Shown in pieces: positions 56,678 to 64,000 of a DNA stretch of 64,000 nt; position 1 is the first letter of the stretch; each line of letters begins with the position of its first letter. Position numbers and translations under genes: made by a program. Under the pieces are notes generated by a model. The model saw nothing but the letters and a program-made list of their open reading frames with translations, did not search any database and had not been told where the DNA came from. The DNA is from Saururus chinensis (lineage: Eukaryota > Streptophyta > Magnoliopsida > Piperales > Saururaceae), in contig CP141140.1 of assembly GCA_035235625.1 (NCBI GenBank), forward strand, positions 58,795,152 through 58,859,151, read 5' to 3'.

Positions 56678-57085
56678 AATTAATTTTTTTTTAAAAAAAG
56701 CCACGCAGAGAAAAGTAACACCACTTCGGGAAATATTTCCCAAAGTGGGTTATTTTGGTAATTATTTCTTTTTTAATTATTATTTAAATAATTTTCTCAT
56801 AAAAATACTTGGCCAAAAAAATTATTTTATATTTAGAAATTATAAAGTAAATAGTAAAATTACATTAATATAGAATAAGTACATCCTAACTATGTTGGAT
56901 CCTGTTTACATATCTATCATTTACAAAATAATCTAGAACTTCAAATACAAAAATAATTAAAAATTATGGAAAATTATTTAAATAATAATTAAAAAACTTA
57001 TTTACCACTTTGGGAAGTGGTGTTCCTTTTTGCTACGCAGGCGCCAGCCAAGCAGTTGACACCTGCGTGCCTTTTTTCTATTTAT

Positions 57086-57400
57086 GATTTTGTCCTTTAG
57101 AAGGACGAAATCAGGTTTAAGTTGATTTCATCCTTCTAAAGGACGAAACCGGTTTAACGTCTTAAAAATACTTGACCCGATTTCGTCCTTTAAAAGGACG
57201 AAATCAACTTAAGGCGATTTCGTCCTTTAAATCGCCCTTCTAAAGGACTAAATCGCCATACTGGGCCAATTCAGCCTTCGACTTCTGATTGCCAAAGAAG
57301 ATTTCGTCCTTTTAAAAGACGAAATCAACTTAAGCTGATTTCGTCCTTTAAACGAACAAAATCAACATAAGTTGATTTCGTCCTTTCAAAGGACAAAATC
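57086..57400. repeat. Subterminal palindrome array, element B left (7 units)
   Basis: Units lie at 57086-57112, 57124-57150, 57179-57205, 57216-57254 (one and a half fused units), 57300-57326, 57337-57363 and 57374-57400. Each is GATTTCGTCCTTT plus its near-perfect complement. Close units are separated by about 10 bp such as AACTTAAGGC, itself nearly palindromic (CTTAAG). Confidence 0.95.
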
Positions 57401-58333
57401 ATGATAATTTATCCTTGCCTCCAATCATTTTCTGTCTGCGCTCGATCGCTCCTTCCATACGTTCTCCGGTTCTCGTCATTCGCCCCGCCGCCGTATCCGC
57501 CGGTCGTCTGGTTTGAGCGCCGCCTCACCGCCGTGTCCGCCGATCCCGTACTCTGCCTTAGATTCCGGGTATTTCCCTTGCCCTAATTTTAGTTTAGGAT
57601 TTAGTACATTGGGGTTTTAGTACTTAGGAGAGAAAACCTATAATATTGCTTAGGCTACTTTGCTCTCCTTCTAAAATAGAGAGAAAGAGATAATTGAGAC
57701 AGATCATTAAACATTTTCATTACATACGTCTAATGGGGCTATTTTTTTTTGGTTCAGATGTGGAATGACAGCATTTTAGGCATTAAAAATATGAGCCCTT
57801 AGCTTAATCATTAATGAAGGTAATTTTGGCACAAGAGAGAAGTATTACATAATTCATCAAAAGAACTGTGAGGTCCTACTAATTTTAGAGAACGTAGAGG
57901 TTGGTTTGATGAGCTTTTTGAAAGTTGTCCCATTTGAGAATTATAGCACTTTGAAGTTGCTTAGGAATATTTTCCACTATTAAAATGTTGAAAAAGAAGA
58001 AGAAGAAAATCCCTTTTAAAAACTCATAAAACTATTAATCCCTCCTTGAGAAATATGGAAGTAGATATGACATACAAGTTTCCAACTTCTCACATATGAG
58101 CTTCTGACATATGAGATTGTTAATAATAGTTTAATATTTTTTTTAATAGGGTAGATGTATGAGAATATTTGTTGTCTTCTTTGGATAAGAGTAGAAATAT
58201 GTGAAGAAGTGTATGATTATTGCTCGTTGACAAATGAGGCAATTGCTTAATCTAATTATAGCCTTTTAGTTTTGAGACAATTGCTTAATCTAATATTAAT
58301 TTAATTTATTGTTTATGAATTAAGTGAATAGAG

Positions 58334-61214
58334 ATGGCAGAAGAAATGGTTAGATTTTTACTTAACTATGACGGACGCACAAAAGGATTATTAATTAAGA
58401 AACCGTCTACATATGATGAATTTGAGATGCAAGTAGCAAACAAGGTTGGGTGGGATCAAAGAAGATGGAAAATTACTATAAAATGTAATATTCCATCATA
58501 TAGATTGAGAATGACACTAATATGCATAAATGATGATGCATCAATGGGTTTTATGTTTCACCACTCGCGTGAAGTAATTTTTTTCGAGTTATTTCTCGAA
58601 AAAGAGGCCCAAGTGCCTAGTGAAAGACGAAGTAGTTCACATAGGAGCTCGTATAGGAGCTCTCACAGGAGCTCACACTGGAGCTTGGATAGAAATGTGA
58701 ACAATGAAAGGCATATGCAAATGTCGGTGGATGACGAAGAAGAATGAAATTTATCTATGACAGTAGCTTCAAATGAACGTCATAGGTCGTCTGCCCCTAT
58801 TTACGATGGAAGTGGACCTAATTAGAGGTAAGGTTTATTAAGTTGCAAATACATTTTGAATCTTATAATTATCAATGAAGTATGTTTAGCTAAATTTTGA
58901 ATTTTGTGTGTAATATGGAAGGTCTATAACGCATGCACACGAGCCATTTAGCTTTCAAATGTCTCAAGGTGGTGCATGGTATGAAACTCAAAGTTTGATG
59001 TGCATTCATTACCCCTACACGTATGTTGGTCATACCGATGCTGGACCATACAATCAAAGGTGAAATATATATTCATAAATAAATATAACATTTTTAGGCA
59101 TATGAAATTTAATACATATGCGATGTTTATATGTAGGGGGGCATATGTCCATGACGAAGATATTGATGAAAATGAGGCTAATGAAGGTGAAGATAATATT
59201 GGTGAAGCAAGTGGAGAAGATTCTGACATGAATGAAGAAGGGGTCAAAGGTGAAGAAAGCGCTCAACAGATGGTTGACGGCGAGGGGGATGATGCGGTAG
59301 ACAATGCTATTGCCGCAAATGATATGAATGTGGATGATGAAGAGCCGTCATACTATGAAGTGGAGCCACTCTATGCACACATCACATATGAGGAGATAGA
59401 TGTGGTAGTTAGTTCTGCCATGGATATGGACCAACCAAACGAAGATGATTTATATATTGGTTGCATCTTTGAGAATAAAGAAGCATTTGTTACAGCCTTG
59501 CAGGAGTTTTTCATTCAAAATCATGTCGAATACAAGGTTGTACGAACAAATTTGTCATAGTATACATTGAAGTGCATTGATAGTACTTGCCCTTGGAGAG
59601 TTCATGGCTCAATAAAAAGGAGTGGAGGGTACTTTAAATTGAAGATGTACAAAGGTGACCACACATGTCGAAATGCCCAACTTAGCACATATCATAGGCA
59701 GTGCAGTGCCTCCTTTATTTTGAAGGTCATAATGCCCACTATCCAAGCCGAATTAACTCTCACACTAGGGGATATTATTCAAAGAATGAAGGAGAAGTAT
59801 CATGTTGACATATCTTATAAGAAAGCATTGGCAGCAAGGAATATGACAATCAAGGGTATTTATGGGGATTGGGTGGAATCATATAAATTGTTGCCAATGT
59901 ACTTAAGGGCGATGCAATAAGAGAATCCTAACACCTACTACCGCTTTGAGGATGATGAAGTACATCGTGCAGATGGTGACATTTGTAGGAGATTTACGCA
60001 GTTATTTTGGGCATTTGGGCAGTCTATAGTGGGTTTTCGACATTACATTCCTGTGATTGGTGTTGATGCCACTCACTTGTATGGCAGATATCATGATGTT
60101 CTTATGGCTGCAATAGCTATAGATGGAAACAATGAGTTATTTCCTCTAGCATTTGGGCTTGTCGGGAAGGAAGATGGAGACAATAGGAAATTGTTCTTAA
60201 TGGAACTAAGGGATCGTGTACTGATGGGCATGACGAACATCGTCATTATTTTAGATCGACATAAGGGGCTTCAAAAGGTTGTGCCTGAGGTTCTTCTTGA
60301 GCCTTTGTACCACCATCGTTATTGCATCTGTCACATAAAAGCAAATGCTAAGAAGGAGTTCAAAAATGATACACTGACGGACTTGATTGGGGTAGCAACA
60401 TGTGCACTTACAGTCAAAAAGTTTGATGCTAAAATGGACTTGATTGGAAAAGTTTGATGCTAAAATGGATTTGATTGGTCACGAGAGTCCAAGGGCAAAA
60501 CATCTCCTCTTAGGAGGAGAATTGCATCTTGTACAGTGGTCTCTTGCCCATGGAGGTTTTAGGACATTTGGCATGACGACTATAAATATAGCTGAAAGTT
60601 TAAATAGCGTCTTGAAGGGGGCAGGAGGATTACCCATGCATGCTTTAGTATCAGCTATTTTTTATCAGGTCATAAAATTTTTCGTTAAACAATCTTCTGC
60701 CGCATCTGCCATGGCCACCCCGTATACTCTCAGAGTGGAAGCAATAATGAGAGAACAAACAAGAAAAATTGGGGAGTATATAGTTGATTGGTCAGTACAA
60801 AGTGACGTCAATTCGTGGCCGAAAGGTTATGGTAAATGTGGCGATGCATACTTGTACATGTAACATCTCTCAGGTTTATGGTTATCCTTGCTTGCACCTT
60901 ATCGTCGTGTGGGCAAAGCGGCGGGAGCCGATACAGGCATCACTATTTTACACATCTTCCACTTATAAAAATGTGTACTCGGTAGAATTTTATTCTCCTC
61001 ATGGTCGGGAGTATTGGGAGAGGGATATACCTTTTGTGTTATACCCTCCGATAGCACATAGGCAACCCGGTCGCCCACGGTCTGTTTGCATTAGGAATAC
61101 AATGGACCGTAGAACTGTGGAGAGAGATGGTAGAGAGGATATAAATGCAGGAGGTGTAAACAAAATGGGCACAATAATAGAGTATGTAGAAACCCTCCTG
61201 CTGATTGGTAAACA
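58334..61214 (+). pseudogene. MULE (MuDR-type) transposase, decayed (element B)
   Basis: From the ATG at 58334 come an N-terminal domain (KPSTYDEFEMQV...FELFLEKEAQ) and a serine/arginine repeat. An exon at about 58920-59059 and an acidic stretch (59140-59350) follow. Next are the MuDR DNA-binding-type region (YTLKCIDSTCPWRVHGS, near 59560-59610) and the catalytic domain with GVDATHLYGRY (D at 60065) and ILDRHKGL (D at 60254). The block NIAESLNSVLKGA (near 60590), a SWIM zinc finger CTCNISQVYGYPCLHL (60852-60900) and a frameshifted CCHC knuckle (61150-61200) come last. Breaks: TGA 58745, TAG near 58825, TAG 59558, TAA 59918, a 31-bp tandem duplication (60417-60478) that shifts the frame, and another shift at about 60785-60850. 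The third catalytic acid was not assigned with confidence. The transposase would have cut and pasted elements with these ends. Confidence 0.93.
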
Positions 61215-61305
61215 TATAATCAATCTCTTTATTTATTTTCTATTTTAGGTATGAGCATATGTTCCTAACGATTGATGATATTCTCTTAATTCTCCGCAGA
61301 TCATA

Positions 61306-62712
61306 TGGATCATGCAGAGCCTTCTTACGGGCCAGGCCCGATTGATGATTCTGTACTCGTACAGTAGGAGTCACATAGGTCGACTGCTATTTGGAGAGGA
61401 GGGGTATGATAACTCTTTTTAAAATTTGTTTCATTTTTTTTGGACGATATAGTACGCTGGGTTATAATTTCTAAATTTATTATAGGACCCCAGATGCCTT
61501 GAGTGCACCGAACATTTTACTTATCTCCGCCATTGGCTAGTGGATGATCGTATGCTCCCCTATATTGAGCGAGCGGGATTTGGGCATTTCATTCATGTAC
61601 AGTTCATCCGTATCGATCGGTCTCTATTGATAGCTCTTGTTGAGAGATGGAGGAGGGAGACACAAACATTTCATTTGCCCTATGGAGAGATGTCCATCAC
61701 TCTCACAATAGTACTCATCGGAAGTATTGGTTGCGTTACCTCCTCTATGCACCAACAGTCGAGAGGTGTGACTATCTTGAACTCCACTAATATGTTACAA
61801 GATAGTAGAGATGTATGTGCCGGATTGTGTAATGCTCCAATTTAACATGGAGCAAGGGATCCCACCTTCTACCGTCGAGTTTTTCCATCGCATCACTCGA
61901 CAAGTCCACCATAATACCGACTGGACTTTACATCATGCGTCATATATCGCTTGCTGGGAGGATAAGAGAGCAACTATTATTAGAGGGGAGATGGCTACGA
62001 CATCGTGAGATGTGCGTAGCGCATATATGCAGTGGTATTTATCGATTACATGATGATATATTTTACTGCGCGATAATATAGAGGACATGACATATTAGCC
62101 TAGGGGAGCGCCTGAGGCAGCTTTGGTAAGTATAACTTTGTTCATTAAGGCACATCTTATTTTCTTATTTCTTATTAATTATTTATCTAATTTTTAATTT
62201 ATTTTTTTATAGCTTCGTGTAGTTCGACGTACACATGCACATTTGACAGACGCAATTAACACATACACTTCGGGCGAGGACTTCTTAGCAGCATGTCAGT
62301 TGGTAATTAGGGAGCATGATGATGTCATTCGTAGCTTGCCACTGCTTCAGTCGGTGATTACAGATGTTCATAGAGATTATCCTGTCAACGAGGCTGCTCA
62401 GACACAACCGATGCACTCTTCATTCCCTGATATTCCATCTTCATCAGCAGCACATAGTTCTCCTCCCCGTTCATCATTTCGGTCACTGCACATGTAGTTC
62501 AACCATATCCGATTTTATATTATAGATGACATCGGCCAGCTCGTGTTGAACCATCTAATACTTATGCTAAGCCAGAGCCAGAGCTAGAGATAGAGCTAGA
62601 GCCGGAGCCACAACCAGAGCTAGAACCGGAACATGCAGATCATAAGGAGGAGCTCGTACAACACCATCGAGGCCGAGGTCGAGGCCGAAGTCGAGGACGT
62701 AGGAGATTGTGA
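61306..62712 (+). pseudogene. PMD gene, internally deleted (element B)
   Basis: It opens at about 61306 with MDHAEPSYGPGPIDDSVL, followed at once by a TAG. The next exon resumes with the PMD start (LPYIERAGFGHFIHVQF; ALVERWRRETQTFHLPYGEM) and then, after about 61710, jumps to the equivalent of 55150 in element A. The middle of the domain, about 850 bp in element A, is deleted. Later parts match element A: PDCVMLQFNMEQGIPPSTVE, DAINTYTSGEDFLAACQL, a Glu-Pro-rich stretch (62570-62630), and an Arg-Gly/Arg-Ser tail ending near 62710. Several further stops are present. It lies about 90 bp after the transposase tail, on the same strand. Confidence 0.88.
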
Positions 62713-62942
62713 CATTAGCTTTGTTATATGTTTCTTTTAAACTAAACGTTTTTTCAACTTGTGATGTAATATATTTAATAAACATTTCTATTTTATGTTT
62801 GTTTTTATTCAATGATAATAACTTTAATGTTATCTTTGTTATGCATTGCGTGGAATGAATGAAATTGTGTACGTCTTTAATGAATAAACAGGGACATGTG
62901 TGAAAATTAGTTTAAAATAATTTTTAAAAAATAAAATAATTT

Positions 62943-63150
62943 GATTTCGTCCTTTAGAAGGACAAAATCAGTACATAAGCCACTAATTGGGGATGTAGAT
63001 TCCTAAGTCACATGATTTCGTCCTTTGAAAGGATGAAATCTTCTTTGACACTCAGAAGCTGACGACCGAGTTGGCCAAGTGCGGCAATTTCGTCCTTTAG
63101 AAGGACGAAATCAACTTAAACCTGTTTTTATCCATTTAAAGGACGAAATC
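62943..63150. repeat. Subterminal palindrome array, element B right
   Basis: Units lie at 62943-62969, 63014-63040, about 63086-63112 and a diverged one ending at 63150. They have the same consensus as the left array and sit just inside the right terminal inverted repeat. Confidence 0.92.
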
Positions 63151-63310
63151 ATAAAACAAATTAAATAAAAAAAGCCACACCAGCACCAGCTGCTTGGCTG
63201 GTACCTACGTGGCAAAAATTAACACCACTTTAGGAAATATTTCCCAAAGTAGTCGAAAATGGTAAATAAGTTTTTTTAATTATTATTTAAATAATTTTCC
63301 CTAAAAATTA

Positions 63311-64000
63311 TATTGCGGATTTTATTGAATTTAGTCATAGCTGTTGGGGGATTGCAGTTCATTCCCTATGCACAAGACAAGAGAAGAGATAGGATAATCC
63401 CTTCTTTACAAGAGATAGAGAATAAACCTTTTTTTTTTAGTATGACCCTCTCTTAGCTAATTGCTACTACTCTTTAAATTTTAGGATAGTGTAGTAGTAA
63501 TTAACTAATTTTCAAACCCTTCGATTAAATGGCAAAAAATAAAGACAAATTAGAAGTAGAGAAAGGATGAGAATATTGAAGTTATCAAAAGATGATTACA
63601 AGTATTAAAAAAGAAAGAACACAACAAAAATGAAGAAGATCACATGTAAGAACACATCATTTCTATGTCTTATTATCTTTAAGCTTGAGAATCTTCTTTC
63701 CTTTGTTTTGTACAACTTCTCCTACTTCAAACTCCTTAGGGTTGAATCCTTTAAATTGAAAGGATGCTTTGAAAAAAGAGACCTTTGAAGAACTTGGTGG
63801 ATGAACTTTCTTTTTGAAGTTTTCTTCTCTTTTTGGTGGAATATTTTCCTTTGGGATAAAGACTTTTAGAGTTTATAAAGGCTTCTTAGACTTTACTGTC
63901 AAAAGCCTATCTCTATGAAAAAAATGGGGTATTTATAGTGTTGGAGTTGTGTCATGGGGTAATGTAGTGGGAAAAGTTGGTGAGTTAGTAGGGTACTTTG
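63311..64000. other. No gene seen
   Basis: AT-rich flank of element B up to the window edge. I see no coding frame, repeat or RNA gene. Confidence 0.5.

Larger units (their letters stand above)
52236..56807 (+). mobile_element. Mutator-like element A, transposase-deleted, carrying a PMD gene
   Basis: The element (52245-56798, 4,554 bp) has long inverted termini. The left reads GAAAAAAATATTTAAAT and the right, reversed, GAGAAAATTATTTAAAT; further in, both contain AATTACCAAAATAACCCA and GGGAAATATTTCC. The flanking 9-mers ATTAAAATA (52236-52244) and ATAAAAATA (56799-56807) match at 8 of 9 positions. Subterminal palindrome arrays lie at 52403-52609 and 56500-56677. A GC-richer, non-coding first exon (about 52670-52782, before GTGAGA) is followed by the relic of a transposase N-terminus and then the PMD gene. 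Compared with element B, everything between the serine-rich end of the N-terminal exon and the zinc-knuckle end of the transposase is deleted. Confidence 0.88.
56958..63310 (+). mobile_element. Mutator-like element B with transposase and PMD pseudogenes
   Basis: The element (56967-63301, 6,335 bp) is bounded by the exact 9-bp direct repeat TAAAAATTA (56958-56966 and 63302-63310). The termini read TGGAAAATTATTTAAATAAT at the left and, reversed, GGGAAAATTATTTAAATAAT at the right. They continue as inverted repeats of more than 100 bp that include ACTTTGGGAA and GGCACCAGC-like words. Palindrome arrays lie inside both ends. A non-coding GC-rich exon (about 57420-57570) precedes the transposase ATG at 58334, and a PMD gene follows the transposase on the same strand. 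Both genes are broken, so the element is not autonomous now. Confidence 0.93.

Noticed and set aside
57086-57400. Regular palindromic repeats that could resemble a CRISPR array
   Set aside because: Spacers are about 10 bp and similar to one another, the host is a plant, no cas genes are present, and the arrays sit symmetrically inside transposon ends.

Overview
This window looks like nuclear DNA of a flowering plant with a transposon-rich, AT-rich genome. The evidence is an ALOG/LSH-type transcription factor gene (a land-plant family), a DUF1218 membrane protein gene with plant-type introns, plant mobile domain (PMD) sequences inside Mutator-like transposons, L1 LINE relics, and hAT, Stowaway and Mutator-type miniature elements. 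I cannot place the species.

Only three genes look real. At the left edge (2496-3490, +) three cleanly joined exons encode about 229 residues. They are probably the last exons of a larger gene running in from the left, and I do not recognise the protein. At 26318-27124 (+) is a single-exon ALOG (LSH/G1-like) nuclear protein in a GC-rich island. At 49782-50654 (-) is a three-exon DUF1218 gene (192 aa, four membrane segments) that appears only after splicing.

Nearly everything else that can be assigned is mobile DNA. From left to right: an inverted repeat around a 3 x 33 bp tandem repeat (1591-2017); a non-autonomous hAT with a perfect 8-bp target duplication (7334-8505); Stowaway-like MITEs near 12.4, 13.0 and 31.7 kb; two families of roughly 170-210 bp foldback MITEs with 9-bp target duplications (14.5, 14.8, 25.4, 41.3, 44.1 kb); a probable 4.6 kb solo LTR (16632-21206) containing a 537-bp AAT/AT microsatellite; a hAT-like element (35886-38321) with a Mutator-type element nested in it (36314-37503); a dead L1 LINE (about 40288-42530) split by two later insertions; a second LINE scrap on the other strand (45001-45300); and the 5' end of a Ty1/copia element (48001-49130).

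The most striking region is 52245-63301. Two related Mutator-like elements lie 168 bp apart. Both have long terminal inverted repeats, subterminal arrays of a ~27-bp palindrome, and a PMD gene on the transposase strand. Element B (56967-63301) has an exact 9-bp target duplication and a full-length but decayed MULE transposase followed by a PMD pseudogene. Element A (52245-56798) has lost the transposase core but keeps a longer PMD gene. The 36-kb element and a relic at 47.6 kb share the same termini, so this family has at least four members here. None of the PMD or transposase copies is intact, so the family was probably mobilised by, or produced, intact copies elsewhere.
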